A DNA stretch of 64,000 nt from Reyranella aquatilis (GCF_020880995.1 NZ_JAJISD010000005.1:248001-312000); one strand, 5' to 3'; numbered from the stretch's first letter, positions 17,722 through 26,964 are shown. The notes: a model not told the origin generated them from the letters alone. Made by a program: numbers and translations.

Positions 17722-18156
17722 TCAAAGCTCGATATCGTAGCGAATGAACCCGCGATTGACCGCCATCCTGTCGTAGAGGAGCCGCGCCGTCGCGTTGCTC
17801 GCCTGCGTCTGCCAGTAGAGACGTGGGCAGCCCCGTGCCTTCGCCCAGTCGGCGACCGCCTGGATCAGCGCGCGGGCCACGCCCTTGCCGCGGACGTCGG
17901 CCTCGGTGAACAGATCCTGCAGGTAGCAGACATCGTCCGACGATGTGTTGGCGTGGATCAGGAAATGCACAATGCCCACCAGGCGTCCGTCCAGCCAGGC
18001 GCCAAGCGCATGCATGCGTGAGTCCTTGGCGAACTCATCCCATGCCCGGTCGTACATCGCCTGGGGCAGCGTGCGCTCGTAGAAATCCATATAGCCGCGG
18101 AACAAGGTTTCCCACGGTGCGCGGTCAGACGGTTGGAGCTTGCCGATCGTGATCAT
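17722..18156 (-). CDS. GNAT family N-acetyltransferase
   Basis: A 144-residue single-domain acetyltransferase of unknown acceptor. The acetyl-CoA pyrophosphate loop is [14 protein letters not shown] (the R/Q-x-x-G-x-G/A pattern) following the strand [14 protein letters not shown], and the C-terminal [20 protein letters not shown] is the usual motif B. ATG 18156 begins [19 protein letters not shown]; upstream in-frame sequence is not family-like. It is convergent with the RidA gene (36 bases). Confidence 0.88.
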   Translation of the reverse strand: MITIGKLQPSDRAPWETLFRGYMDFYERTLPQAMYDRAWDEFAKDSRMHALGAWLDGRLVGIVHFLIHANTSSDDVCYLQDLFTEADVRGKGVARALIQAVADWAKARGCPRLYWQTQASNATARLLYDRMAVNRGFIRYDIEL

Positions 18157-18277
18157 CCTGCCCGGACCATACCGCCATATGGCGGCGAACGGCACAGCCG
18201 TTGCTAAGCAGAAGATGGGTGCGCGTGGCCTGTCCCGGTCATGCAATGCATCCTGGCGAGATGCAGGCGAGGATTCG

Positions 18278-18928
18278 ATGTCCGTCGTGCTTCGAAAACT
18301 TGATCGGCGACGAGAGGATCGGGTATTGCCAACACCCCATCTGAATACGTCAGTTCGAGAAGAAGTAAGCCCCTTGCGACTACACAGAGCTCCTGAAGCC
18401 ACTTCTCCGAGATCGAAGCCCAAGCCCCCATGCGAGTACGACAGCGGCACGCTTCTGTCCGAGATCGAGCGCGGAGCAGCCGGTAGCAGAACGGCGGCCG
18501 GCCGAAGCGGCACGCGCGCCGAGGGGACGCCAACGCGCGCCAGGCGCGTTACCTCGCCCCTCACCGTGCGGCCCTATCGGGTCACGGCGATTCCCGGCCG
18601 GGGCCTCGGGCTCACGGCCATTTCCCCCATCGAGCCGCGCACCAAGATCGACGACTGCTTCACCTGGGAACTGCCCAAGCGCGACATCAAGCACGTCACC
18701 GAGACCGTCCTGAACGGGAATTACTTCGATCACCCCATCAATTCCCGGCGCGGCCTGGTCGCGATCGGCCACATCTCCCTGATCAACCACGATCCGGAGC
18801 CGAACTGTGAATGGCGGATGATCCAGGTCCACGATCGGTGGATGATCGAGGCATGGTCCATTCGCCGTCTCGCACGAGGCGAGGAACTGACCTTCGACTA
18901 CGGCTACGACCCGACGGCGAAGGACTGA
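18278..18928 (+). CDS. SET domain-containing protein
   Basis: The C-terminal 120 residues form a bacterial SET domain, a fold for protein lysine methylation. GRGLGLTAI is the first SAM loop, [16 protein letters not shown] matches the NHS/xxPN pseudoknot motif, and [11 protein letters not shown] matches the ELxFDY catalytic-Tyr motif. I set the start at ATG 18278 (GAGGA upstream, 216 residues), but the first 90 residues are Arg/Ser-rich and not family-like; a start at about 18568 just before RPYRV would give the compact SET protein. The substrate in the cell is unknown. A longer frame from 18140 runs into the divergent GNAT gene and is unlikely. Confidence 0.75.
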   Translation: MSVVLRKLDRRREDRVLPTPHLNTSVREEVSPLRLHRAPEATSPRSKPKPPCEYDSGTLLSEIERGAAGSRTAAGRSGTRAEGTPTRARRVTSPLTVRPYRVTAIPGRGLGLTAISPIEPRTKIDDCFTWELPKRDIKHVTETVLNGNYFDHPINSRRGLVAIGHISLINHDPEPNCEWRMIQVHDRWMIEAWSIRRLARGEELTFDYGYDPTAKD

Positions 18929-19009
18929 TCCCTCGCCTGGCCTGTCGACGCCCGGCTGCGGGCTCTTCAGGATGAGGCAGATGCCTGCTCCTCCTGCATC
19001 GGAGAGGCC

Positions 19010-19930
19010 CTAGGCGTGCGAGAACATCGTCTTGCCGGCGACCGGCATTGTCGCCTTCAGGATGGTGCCGGCGGCGATCTTCTCGCTGCGGCGGGAAACC
19101 ACCACATAGAGATCGGCACCTGAGAACGCGACGTTGGTGCAGAATATGTCGTCGCCGCAGTCGACGTGGTGCGTCGGCCGGCCCAGAGCATCGAAACGCC
19201 ATGCCGTCGTGCTGGGATGGGCGATCACCAGCCCGCCCTCCTCGTCCAGCGCCATGCCGTCAGGCCCGGCATGGCCGCCGCTCATCTGGATGAACAGGCC
19301 GACCTTGCTGGCCGTGCCGTCTTCCATCAGGGGCAGCCGCCAGACGGCGTTGCCGCGCGTGACTCCGACGTAGAGCACCGTCTCGGCCTTGTTCAAGACC
19401 AGCCCGTTGGGGCTGGGCACCGTGTTCACCAGCATGGTGAGCCTGCCGGCGGTGTCGTAGCGATAGACGCGGCACGTCGGGTCGTGCAGCCCGGTCTGGC
19501 CCTGGTCGGTGAAATAGAGATCGCCGTTGGCCGCGAAGAACAGATCGTTGACGCCCTTGAAGCTCTCCGAGCCGCGTGTCTCGAGCAGCGGCGTCACCTT
19601 GCCCGTGTCGGGATCGACCAGCACGATGCCGCGCTTGTAATCGGTGACGAAGATGCGGCCGTCCTTGTGGATCTTCAGCCCGTTCGGCCAGCCGTCATAT
19701 TCCGTCACCAGCGTCCACTCGCCGGCCGGGCTGATGCGGAAGATGCGGCCGAACGGGATGTCGGTGACGTAGAGGTTTCCGGCCCGGTCGAAGCTCGGCC
19801 CTTCGAGGAAGGAATCGAGCAGCTGGCCCACGGCATTCGTGTCGCCCCATGCCGTGCGCGACGGCTTGCGAAACTTCTCCGGCAGCCGCGTGAACTCGGT
19901 CGCGCGAACGGGCTTGGTCATTCCGTACAT
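19010..19930 (-). CDS. SMP-30/gluconolactonase/LRE family protein
   Basis: A 306-residue six-bladed beta-propeller hydrolase, usually acting on sugar lactones. Repeats are visible as GPSFDRAGNLYVTDI, PNGLKIHKDGRIFVTDY, VNDLFFAANGDLYFTD, SPNGLVLNKAETVLYV and GPDGMALDEEGGLVIAH; the propeller Asn/Asp residues of NG/ND/DG are the metal ligands in this family. I used ATG 19930 (GAAAG before it). It lies downstream of the class III aminotransferase gene on the same strand, across a palindrome. Substrate not determinable. Confidence 0.88.
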   Translation of the reverse strand: MYGMTKPVRATEFTRLPEKFRKPSRTAWGDTNAVGQLLDSFLEGPSFDRAGNLYVTDIPFGRIFRISPAGEWTLVTEYDGWPNGLKIHKDGRIFVTDYKRGIVLVDPDTGKVTPLLETRGSESFKGVNDLFFAANGDLYFTDQGQTGLHDPTCRVYRYDTAGRLTMLVNTVPSPNGLVLNKAETVLYVGVTRGNAVWRLPLMEDGTASKVGLFIQMSGGHAGPDGMALDEEGGLVIAHPSTTAWRFDALGRPTHHVDCGDDIFCTNVAFSGADLYVVVSRRSEKIAAGTILKATMPVAGKTMFSHA

Positions 19931-19983
19931 GGTCGTTTCTTTCCCGAAAAGCTTTTCTTGTCGTTTGCTCTCCCCCTCCCTGC

Positions 19984-20000
19984 CCCCCGTCAGACGGGGG
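19984..20000. repeat. third copy of the GC-rich intergenic palindrome
   Basis: CCCCCGTC and GACGGGGG pair across one base between the aminotransferase stop (20059) and the SMP-30 start (19930). The flanks (CTCTCCCCCTCC before it) resemble those at 7641-7687, so the repeat unit is longer than the palindrome itself. Confidence 0.7.
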
Positions 20001-20058
20001 AGGTGGCCGAAGGCGCCTGTGAAGGCGCCGCGCCGGAGGGGGAAAGCCGCAGACGCGA

Positions 20059-21462
20059 TTACGCCGCCTTCACTTCCCGCTCGGCCTTGAGCGCGCGGAC
20101 GGTCTGGCGGAGCGCATGGACCGTCTTCTCGATCTCGGCGCCGCCATGGGTGGCCGAGACGAAACCGCCGGGCGAGCCCATGACGTCGACGCCGTGCGTC
20201 ATCAGGCCCATGCGGATCTTGCCGGTCAGCGGACCGGCGGCGCGCGCGCCCTTGAGCTTCTCGATCGGCACCTTCAGCGGATCGAACGTCGCGGGGTCGA
20301 TCGCATCGCCGAACGGGTTCGGATAGATCAGGAAGGTCGAGCTCTGGCCGTAGATGCCCCACGGCACGCCTTCCTGCACCAGCACCTCGGTCAGCGCCGC
20401 GCGCAGTTCAGCCGCCGTCTTGTTGGCCTTCTCCGCGAGATCCTCGTCGCGCACCAGCGACAGGGCGGTGACAGCCGCAGCCGCCGAAAGCGGATTGGCG
20501 TTGAAGGTGCCGGGATGGAGGATGCGCTCGATCTTGCGGGCGGCGGTCGCGGCATGGTCGATGCGGTCCATGATCTCGCGCCTGCCCGAGACCGCGCCAC
20601 CCGGCAGACCGCCGGCCACGATCTTGGCCTGGATGCAGAGGTCGGGGATGACCCCGAACGCCTTCTGCGCCCCGCCCGAGGACCAGCGATAGCCGGTGAT
20701 GACCTCGTCCATCAGCATGACGACGCCCTTCTTCGCCGTGGCGTCACGCACAGCCTGGATGAAGCCCGGCGGCAGCGGCACCTGGCCCCAGGACGCGCCC
20801 GACGGCTCAAACATGACGGCCGCGATGTCGTCGCGTTCCTCGATCACCTTCACCACCGCGGCGACATCGCTGCTGGGCATCACGATCGAAAGCGAGCTCA
20901 CCTCCTGCGGCACGCCCGGCGTCGTGCCGCCGTCATAGGTTGCGCCAGCACCGGCCGTCACATGGTCGTGCCAGCCGTGGAAATGGCCGAGGAAGCGCAG
21001 GATCTTGTCCTTGCCGGTGTGGGCGCGCGCGAGCCGGATGGCCATGTGCGAGGCTTCGGTGCCCGAGGCCGTGAAGCGCACCCTGTCGGCGCAGGGCGTC
21101 AGCTCGCACACCAGCTCGGCCCAGCGCACCTCGAGTTCGTGGCTGGAGCCGTAGTGCGTGCCCAGCTCGATCTGGCGCTTCACCGCCTCGACCACCGCCG
21201 GATGCGAATGGCCGAGCAGCATGGCGCCGTGACCGCCAAAATAATCGACATACTCGTTGCCGTCGACGTCCCACTTGCGTGGACCGACCGCCCGCGAGAC
21301 GTGGATTGAGTAGGGATCGAGGTATCGCGCATCGTGGGTGATGCCGCTCGGCAGCACCTTGTGGGCGCGTTCGAACAGCGCCGCCGACTTGCCGGTCCTG
21401 GCCTTGTAGTCGGCCACGACGGCCGAGTTCGTCTGCGATGAATCTTTCTCTTGCGCGGTCAT
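20059..21462 (-). CDS. class III aminotransferase (glutamate-1-semialdehyde aminomutase-like)
   Basis: A 467-residue PLP enzyme. The opening LPSGITHDARYLDPYSIHV and VDYFGGHGAMLLGHSHP segments are class III. MLMDEVITGYR carries the PLP-binding Asp, and the Schiff-base lysine is in CIQAKIVAGGLPGGAV. The C-terminal GVDVMGSPGGFVSATHG resembles aminomutases. ATG 21462 is chosen (GAGG upstream; start MTAQEKDSSQ) over ATG 21474. It is divergent from the serine-glyoxylate aminotransferase-like gene by 99 bases. A true HemL role is unlikely given the context of catabolic genes; the amino donor is unknown. Confidence 0.88.
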   Translation of the reverse strand: MTAQEKDSSQTNSAVVADYKARTGKSAALFERAHKVLPSGITHDARYLDPYSIHVSRAVGPRKWDVDGNEYVDYFGGHGAMLLGHSHPAVVEAVKRQIELGTHYGSSHELEVRWAELVCELTPCADRVRFTASGTEASHMAIRLARAHTGKDKILRFLGHFHGWHDHVTAGAGATYDGGTTPGVPQEVSSLSIVMPSSDVAAVVKVIEERDDIAAVMFEPSGASWGQVPLPPGFIQAVRDATAKKGVVMLMDEVITGYRWSSGGAQKAFGVIPDLCIQAKIVAGGLPGGAVSGRREIMDRIDHAATAARKIERILHPGTFNANPLSAAAAVTALSLVRDEDLAEKANKTAAELRAALTEVLVQEGVPWGIYGQSSTFLIYPNPFGDAIDPATFDPLKVPIEKLKGARAAGPLTGKIRMGLMTHGVDVMGSPGGFVSATHGGAEIEKTVHALRQTVRALKAEREVKAA

Positions 21463-21561
21463 ACTTGCCCTCAATCCAGCTAATGGCTGAGCATCGCTTG
21501 TCTCGCTTGTTTCGCCAAGGGCCCCGCGCCACAGTCCGCCGTCTCAAGGTGGAGGAACGCC

Positions 21562-22740
21562 GTGAACGCCAAGCCCCGTGGCCGCCAATTCTTCAACAAT
21601 CCCGGCCCGACCAACATTCCCGACCGCGTCCTGCGCTCGATGGACCGGCCCGTAATCGATTTCATGTCGGAAGAATTCGTCGCCATCCACCACGCCTGCC
21701 ACAACGGCGTGAAGCGCGTCCTGAAGACCGACCAGAACCTCTTCATGTATTCCTCGACCGGCCACGGCGCCTGGGAAGCGGCGCTGGCCAACCTGTTCTC
21801 GCCGGGCGAGACCGTATTGATGGTCGAGACCGGCTACTTCTCCGAGAGCTGGACCGAGATGGCTCACCATCTCGACATCAAGGTCGAGCTGATTCCCGCC
21901 GACCAGCGCAAGGGCGCCGACATCTCGAAGATCGCCGAGCGGCTCGCCGCCGACAAGGAACACAAGATCAAGGCGGTGCTGACCGTCCATAACGAGACCG
22001 CGACGGGCATGGTCCTGCCGCTCGATCAGGTGCGCCGCGCCATCGACGAGGCCAAGCATCCTGCCCTGCTGCTCAGCGACACGATCTCCTCGCTCGCCAG
22101 CATGGAATACAAGATGGACGCCTGGGGCATCGACCTCACGGTCGGCGGCAGCCAGAAGGGCCTGATGCTGCCCACCGGCATGTCGATGACCGGCGTTAGC
22201 AACAAGGCGCTGGAAGTGTCGCGAAAGTCCAAGACGCCGCGGCACTACTGGAGCTGGGAGATGATGACCGGCCGCGCGCCGCAGAAGTTCGTCGGCACCG
22301 CTCCGGTTCACATGTTCTTCGGCCTCCAGGAGTCGCTGAAGATGCTGGAGGAGGAAGGCCTCGACGCCGTCTTCGCCCGCCATGCTCGTCTGGCCGAAGC
22401 GACTCGTGCCGCCGTGCGCGTCTGGGGCTCCGACGGCAAGGGCCCGCAGCTCTTCTGCCAGAACGAGGATCGCCTCTCGAACTCGGTGACGGCGGTGGTC
22501 ATGCCCGACGGCGTGAGTTCAGACCCGCTGCGCAAGACCGCCCTCGACCGCTACAACCTGTCGCTGGGCGGCGGGCTCGGCAAGATGATGGGCAAGATGT
22601 TCCGCATCGGCCACATGGGCGATCTCAACGAGCCGATGCTGCTGGGCTGCCTTGCCACGACAGAACTCGCCATGAAGACGGCGGGCGTGCCCTTCGTTTC
22701 GGGCGGCGTCGAGGCGGCGATCAAGTCGCTGTCGGCTTAG
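21562..22740 (+). CDS. class V aminotransferase (serine-glyoxylate aminotransferase type)
   Basis: A 392-residue PLP enzyme of the alanine/serine-glyoxylate transaminase group. It starts RGRQFFNNPGPTNIPDRVLRS, has the N-terminal GHGAWEAALANL helix, the Asp pocket in LLSDTISSLASMEY and the Schiff-base lysine in GGSQKGLMLPTG. The length fits family members used in glyoxylate detoxification and the serine cycle. It is divergent from the class III aminotransferase and followed after a palindrome by the convergent carbonic anhydrase. No serine-cycle genes adjoin it, so a general glyoxylate role is more likely. Confidence 0.9.
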   Translation: MNAKPRGRQFFNNPGPTNIPDRVLRSMDRPVIDFMSEEFVAIHHACHNGVKRVLKTDQNLFMYSSTGHGAWEAALANLFSPGETVLMVETGYFSESWTEMAHHLDIKVELIPADQRKGADISKIAERLAADKEHKIKAVLTVHNETATGMVLPLDQVRRAIDEAKHPALLLSDTISSLASMEYKMDAWGIDLTVGGSQKGLMLPTGMSMTGVSNKALEVSRKSKTPRHYWSWEMMTGRAPQKFVGTAPVHMFFGLQESLKMLEEEGLDAVFARHARLAEATRAAVRVWGSDGKGPQLFCQNEDRLSNSVTAVVMPDGVSSDPLRKTALDRYNLSLGGGLGKMMGKMFRIGHMGDLNEPMLLGCLATTELAMKTAGVPFVSGGVEAAIKSLSA

Positions 22741-22752
22741 GTGTTTCTCCCA

Positions 22753-22775
22753 CCTCCCCGGTCAGACGGGGGAGG
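22753..22775. repeat. fourth copy of the GC-rich intergenic palindrome
   Basis: CCTCCCC faces GGGGGAGG around GTCAGAC between the convergent aminotransferase stop (22740) and carbonic anhydrase stop (22788). It probably works as a two-way terminator hairpin here. Confidence 0.7.
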
Positions 22776-22787
22776 CAAGAATAGTTA

Positions 22788-23528
22788 TCAGAACGCCGGC
22801 ATTTTGCCGGCAAGCGCCGCCGCGAAGGCTTCCGGTGTGAGAGCCGAAAGCGCCGTACGAGCGGTGATGGCCACGTCGAGCTTGACGCCGACCACGGCGG
22901 TGAACTTCAAGGTCTCGGGATTGAACGCATAGAGCTGGCCGACCGTCAGGTTGAACCACCAGGCATGCAGCGTCAGCGTGCCGGCCTTCACCCGCTCCTC
23001 GATCCAGCGATAGCCCATCAGGTTGTTGACGCTGTTCACCACCGCGGCCTGCTCGACGGCGCGCGTGACCTCTTCGCGCGGCCGGCCCTTCAGCTCCTCG
23101 ACGACGAGGTCGCGCGTATCCTGGGCGATGCTGGTCCAGGTCGAGAGATAGTCGTAGTGCGCGTAGGCACCGCCGCGACCGTCGACCAGTGCGCCGATGC
23201 CGCCGCACAAGGCGTGGCCCAGTACGACGATATGCTCGACCCCCAGCCCGCGGACGGCGAACTCGATGGCCGCCGAGGTGCCGTGATGGCGCTCGTCGGG
23301 TGGAAACTGAACCGGTGGCACCATCGCCGCGACGTTTCGAACGGTAAAGATGTCGCCGGGCTTGGTCTGGGTCAGGATGCCCGGATCGACCCGGGCATCC
23401 GAGCAACCGATGATCAGGATCTTCGGCGACTGGCCTTCAGTCGCCAGCTTCTCGAAGAGATCGAGATGCTCCTGGTAGTACCCCACGCGGAAATCCGCGA
23501 AGCCCTTGAGGAGCCGTTCCAATGCCAT
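22788..23528 (-). CDS. beta-class carbonic anhydrase
   Basis: A 246-residue cytoplasmic enzyme interconverting CO2 and bicarbonate. The zinc site is complete: Cys in ILIIGCSDARVDP (with the Asp-Arg dyad) and His plus Cys in VVLGHALCGGIGAL. The RNVAAMVPP segment also fits beta-CA. It is convergent with the class V aminotransferase and divergent from an enoyl-CoA hydratase by 83 bases. It is likely a housekeeping bicarbonate supply. Confidence 0.94.
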   Translation of the reverse strand: MALERLLKGFADFRVGYYQEHLDLFEKLATEGQSPKILIIGCSDARVDPGILTQTKPGDIFTVRNVAAMVPPVQFPPDERHHGTSAAIEFAVRGLGVEHIVVLGHALCGGIGALVDGRGGAYAHYDYLSTWTSIAQDTRDLVVEELKGRPREEVTRAVEQAAVVNSVNNLMGYRWIEERVKAGTLTLHAWWFNLTVGQLYAFNPETLKFTAVVGVKLDVAITARTALSALTPEAFAAALAGKMPAF

Positions 23529-23611
23529 GATGCGCTTACCTATGCCCGTTTGCGGCCGGTGGCGACATAGACGATGATGCCGCGACGCACAAATGACACA
23601 GACTGGATGAC

Positions 23612-24391
23612 ATGACCGACGAACTGCTTTTCGAGAAGCGCGGCGAGATCGGCTGGGTGACGTTCAACCGACCCAAGGCGAGGAACGCCCTTACTTTCGC
23701 GATGTATGAAGGTTTGGCGGAAATCTGCGCCCGTATCGGCAAGACGGGAGAAGTTCGCGCCCTGGTCGTGACCGGCGGCGGCGACAAGGCCTTCGCAGCG
23801 GGCACCGACATTGCCCAGTTCCAGAGCTTCGAGAGCGGCGAGGACGGCATCGCCTACGAACGCAAGATGGACCGCATCCTGGGGGAGATCGAGCGCTGCA
23901 CCGTTCCGACCATCGCCGCGGTCCACGGCTTCTGCACCGGCGGCGGCGCGGCCATCGCGGCGGTCTGCGACATCCGGATCGGCTCGGCCAGCGCGCAGTT
24001 CGGCTTCCCGATCGCGCGCACGCTCGGCAACTGCCTGTCGATGGCCAACTATGCCCGCCTGGCGGCCCTGATCGGCCCGCAGCGGGTCAAGGAAATGGTG
24101 CTGCTGGCCAAGCTGATGGATGCCCCGTCGGCGCTGGGCTGCGGCCTGATCAGCGAGTTGCTCCCCGACCAGGCGACCCTGCTGGCCCGGGCCGAGGAGA
24201 TGGCCAGCCTCGTGGCAGGGCACGCCCCGATCACCATGCAGGTCACCAAGGAGGCGCTGCGCCGCCTGCAGGCACGACTGGGCGACGAGAACATCGACGA
24301 TCTCATCAGACTGGCTTACGGTAGCGCCGATTTCCGCGAGGGCATGGCGGCCTTCCTGGGGAAGCGGGCACCCAAATGGTCAGGCGCCTGA
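23612..24391 (+). CDS. enoyl-CoA hydratase/isomerase (crotonase) family
   Basis: A 259-residue crotonase-fold protein acting on acyl-CoA thioesters. The first oxyanion region is AFAAGTDIAQFQSFE, the second VHGFCTGGGAAIAAVCDIR. At the two acid positions of true hydratases this protein has no clear pair of Glu residues (GFCTGGG rather than G-x-A-x-G-G-G-x-E), so it may be a different crotonase such as a decarboxylase or isomerase. It is alone on its strand, 25 bases ahead of a lipoprotein gene. Confidence 0.87.
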   Translation: MTDELLFEKRGEIGWVTFNRPKARNALTFAMYEGLAEICARIGKTGEVRALVVTGGGDKAFAAGTDIAQFQSFESGEDGIAYERKMDRILGEIERCTVPTIAAVHGFCTGGGAAIAAVCDIRIGSASAQFGFPIARTLGNCLSMANYARLAALIGPQRVKEMVLLAKLMDAPSALGCGLISELLPDQATLLARAEEMASLVAGHAPITMQVTKEALRRLQARLGDENIDDLIRLAYGSADFREGMAAFLGKRAPKWSGA

Positions 24392-24416
24392 CAGACGATC
24401 GTTACGGAGGAATTTG

Positions 24417-24821
24417 ATGAAGCGGATTGCCACACTCTCTCTGGTTCTTGGGATGGGCGCTGCCGTCGCCGCCTGCCAGAACCCGCAGCAGGTGATCGCG
24501 AACAAGGAAGACATGATGGTGGCGGCGGGCTTCAAGTTCGTGCCCGCGAACACGCCGCAGCGCCAGCAGGCGTTCCGCACCCTGCCGCCGCACAAGTTCT
24601 CGCGCGAGATCAAGAACGGCCAGGTGTTCTACGTCTATCCCGACCCGACCGTGTGCGTTTGCATCTACGTCGGCAATGCAGCGGCCTACGGCACCTATCG
24701 CAACAACGTCTTCCAGAAGAACCTGGCGGACGAGCAGCAGATGACGGCCGACATGAACGCGATGAACGACTGGGATTGGGGCCCCTGGGGCGGCTACCCG
24801 TATCCCGGCTGGTACTACTAG
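24417..24821 (+). CDS. small outer-membrane lipoprotein, unknown function
   Basis: A 134-residue protein with a lipoprotein signal: MKRIATLSLVLGMGAAVAAC, lipobox ending in Cys at residue 20. The mature part has an uncommon C-terminus rich in Trp/Tyr/Gly/Pro (WDWGPWGGYPYPGWYY) and a VCVCIYVGNAAAYGTYR core. ATG 24417 has GGAGG six bases upstream; an in-frame TTG at 24414 is rejected. It is convergent with the MFS gene, three bases between the stops. Function unknown; I recognise no named domain. Confidence 0.8.
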   Translation: MKRIATLSLVLGMGAAVAACQNPQQVIANKEDMMVAAGFKFVPANTPQRQQAFRTLPPHKFSREIKNGQVFYVYPDPTVCVCIYVGNAAAYGTYRNNVFQKNLADEQQMTADMNAMNDWDWGPWGGYPYPGWYY

Positions 24822-24824
24822 CCT

Positions 24825-26063
24825 CTAGGACTTTCTTCCCGCGAGGAAGAGTGCGATCGCGGCCGCCTGGATCAGGGCGGCCGCGACGAACACCGCGGAT
24901 CCTTCCGCCGGTGACAGCGTCCGCAGCCATCCGAACACGGCCGGCGCGAACGCATAGGTTCCCTGCCCGACGGCCACGATCAACGGCACGACGCGCTGGG
25001 CGTCGGCCTTGCTGAATTCGACCTGGGCGATCAGCGGCGGCAGCGACGTGGTGTTGCCGATGCCCGCGCCGAACAGCAGCACGCCCGCGACCAGAAGCAC
25101 CGTGTCGGCGCCCCCCGCGAACAGCAGCGCCAGCGATCCCGCGATCTGCACGAGGTGGCTCGCGCAGGCGACCAGCCGCCGGTCGGTTCCGGCCGGCATC
25201 AGCCAGCCCACGAGCGTGCGGCCCGCGATCGCCGCCGCCGTCGCCAGCCCCATCAGCAGGCCGGCCGCCGCTCCGCCGAAAACCGGTACCAGCAGCGAGA
25301 AGAGATGGGCGATCAGCCCGATCTGCGCGAACAGGCCCAGTGCCATCGCCGCGGCCAGCGTCAGGAAACGGCGATCGCGCCACAGAAGTCGGCCCGCCAG
25401 CACCGGAGGTCCGGCCTCCGCCGTCGCCCCTGCGGCGGACGACGGGATCCCGCCATCCTGCTTCTGGCCGAGCGACTGTGGCGTGTGCCTGAAGACATGG
25501 TCGGCAAGGAACCAGATCGTGGCCACCATGACCGCCCCGATCGCGGCGGCGGCGAGCGGAAAGCCCAGCGCCGCGATGGCCGCGACCCAGAGCGGCGAGA
25601 AGACGACACCGCCGATGCTGGCGCCGTTGTAGGCCATCGACAGCGCTGCCGGCCGGCGCACCGCGTACCACGGCGCCACGATGGCATTCACCGCCGCCGC
25701 ACCCATCGCCACCCAGCCGGCGCCGCTCAGGACCGTCGCGAGCAGCAACTGCCACGGCGACTGCGCGACTGCCCACCCCAGGATCCCGACCGCCAGCGAC
25801 ACCGCGCCCGTCTTGGTGACCGTGGGCAGGCCGAAGCGGCCATAGAGCGCCGGCAGGTTGGCGACGACGACGGCACCCACCAGGAAGTGCAGCGTCACCG
25901 CCGAGGAGACCAGCACCACCGACCAGTCCCGCGCCTCGCGCACCGACTGGAGATAGACCGGCGGCCCGTAGAAGCCGATCCCCCATCCGAAGACGGCGAG
26001 CACGAAGGCGGCCGCGACGACGCGGCGGCCGAAGAAGGGAGCGGAAGAAGCAACGCTTGTCAT
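24825..26063 (-). CDS. MFS transporter
   Basis: A protein of about 412 residues with 12 hydrophobic segments, the layout of major facilitator carriers. The first helix VVAAAFVLAVFGWGIGFYG leads to GPPVYLQSVREARDWSV, typical of monocarboxylate or nitrate-type MFS proteins. The A-motif-like loop NLPALYGRFGLPTVTKTGA follows helix 2. The start is ATG 26063 (MTSVASSAPFFGRR); an ATG at 26090 adds nine residues. It is convergent with the lipoprotein gene. The solute is unknown. Confidence 0.88.
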   Translation of the reverse strand: MTSVASSAPFFGRRVVAAAFVLAVFGWGIGFYGPPVYLQSVREARDWSVVLVSSAVTLHFLVGAVVVANLPALYGRFGLPTVTKTGAVSLAVGILGWAVAQSPWQLLLATVLSGAGWVAMGAAAVNAIVAPWYAVRRPAALSMAYNGASIGGVVFSPLWVAAIAALGFPLAAAAIGAVMVATIWFLADHVFRHTPQSLGQKQDGGIPSSAAGATAEAGPPVLAGRLLWRDRRFLTLAAAMALGLFAQIGLIAHLFSLLVPVFGGAAAGLLMGLATAAAIAGRTLVGWLMPAGTDRRLVACASHLVQIAGSLALLFAGGADTVLLVAGVLLFGAGIGNTTSLPPLIAQVEFSKADAQRVVPLIVAVGQGTYAFAPAVFGWLRTLSPAEGSAVFVAAALIQAAAIALFLAGRKS

Positions 26064-26130
26064 GCCGCGGACAGTGCCGCCGCGCGACATGACCGTTGTT
26101 ACGGCGGGGGCCGAAGCGTCGCCACGTGCC

Positions 26131-26213
26131 GTCCTGAGCTCAAGCGAAGGACCTCGCGGATCAACCGGCGCACCTCCTGGCGAACGCGAGATCCTTCGCT
26201 TCGCTCAGGATGA
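26131..26213. repeat. imperfect inverted repeat, BIME-like
   Basis: Arm 26131-26157 (GTCCTGAGCTCAAGCGAAGG and following) is largely the reverse complement of 26185-26213 (ATCCTTCGCTTCGCTCAGGA and following) around a 27-base spacer. It sits between the MFS start and the downstream hydratase stop. Its core CTTCGCTTCGCTCAGGATGA resembles the repeat at 1654-1754 and the 24-bp units at 53270 and 57151. Confidence 0.7.
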
Positions 26214-26220
26214 CACAGGA

Positions 26221-26964
26221 TCAGAAACGCGCCTCGACCGCTCCCAGCCCGACGAACTCGCCGCGCGCGTGCGAACCCGCCGGGAAATAGAGGAGACCTG
26301 TCCATGAGCCCGTGGTGATCGCCTGGCCGGCGCGAAGGCCGCCGCGGTGTCGCACCGCGTGGTCGATCATCCAGGCGAGCGGGCGTACCGGATCGACGGC
26401 GCCGAGGCCACCCTGCTGCTCGACGATCGTCTTGCCGTCGACCACGAGCTTCACGCGCAGCGCCGGCCAGTCCAGCGTCCTCCAGTTGGAAATCGCATCA
26501 CCGACCACGAGCGCATGGTTCATCTGGTTGTCCGCCAGCAGCCATTCCGGATCGGCATTCTTGAAGTCGGCAAGCCGCGTATCGACGATCTCCATACCGA
26601 CGAAGGCATCGCCCACCGCCGCAAGCGCTTCCTCGCGCTCGACCGGCGCGGAGCGCGCGGCGATGTCGCGCACGATGTGGAAGGAGATCTCCACCTCGAC
26701 GCCGATCATGTGCATCGCCCTCCCGTCGAAACGCGCCGGCGACGGCACGAGCGCGCCCTTGAGCAAGGGTGCGGGATTGGGTTCGGCCGTCGGCGTGCGC
26801 GCGCCCACTTTCCAGCCGGCGACCGGTCCGGTGGCCGCGGCCACGCCATCCTGGATGGCAAAGACCGCAGCGCGATCCGTCAGGGCGAAGGGCGGCGCCA
26901 CCTGACGACCGCTGCGGCGCGCTTCGAGAAGGGCCTGCACGGCATGGGAAATGTCTGGGCTCAT
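26221..26964 (-). CDS. 2-keto-4-pentenoate hydratase/fumarylacetoacetase-like protein
   Basis: A 247-residue protein of the MhpD/HpaH hydratase group, which adds water to 2-hydroxy-dienoates after aromatic ring cleavage. Visible parts are VAGWKVGARTPTAE, IGVEVEISFHIVRD with the metal Glu pair, NADPEWLLADNQMNHALV and the C-terminal GSWTGLLYFPAGSHARGEF. I used ATG 26964, the first Met with family-like sequence (MSPDISHAVQALLEARR). It is divergent from the amidohydrolase at 27007, with which it could form an aromatic-acid catabolic unit. Confidence 0.85.
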   Translation of the reverse strand: MSPDISHAVQALLEARRSGRQVAPPFALTDRAAVFAIQDGVAAATGPVAGWKVGARTPTAEPNPAPLLKGALVPSPARFDGRAMHMIGVEVEISFHIVRDIAARSAPVEREEALAAVGDAFVGMEIVDTRLADFKNADPEWLLADNQMNHALVVGDAISNWRTLDWPALRVKLVVDGKTIVEQQGGLGAVDPVRPLAWMIDHAVRHRGGLRAGQAITTGSWTGLLYFPAGSHARGEFVGLGAVEARF

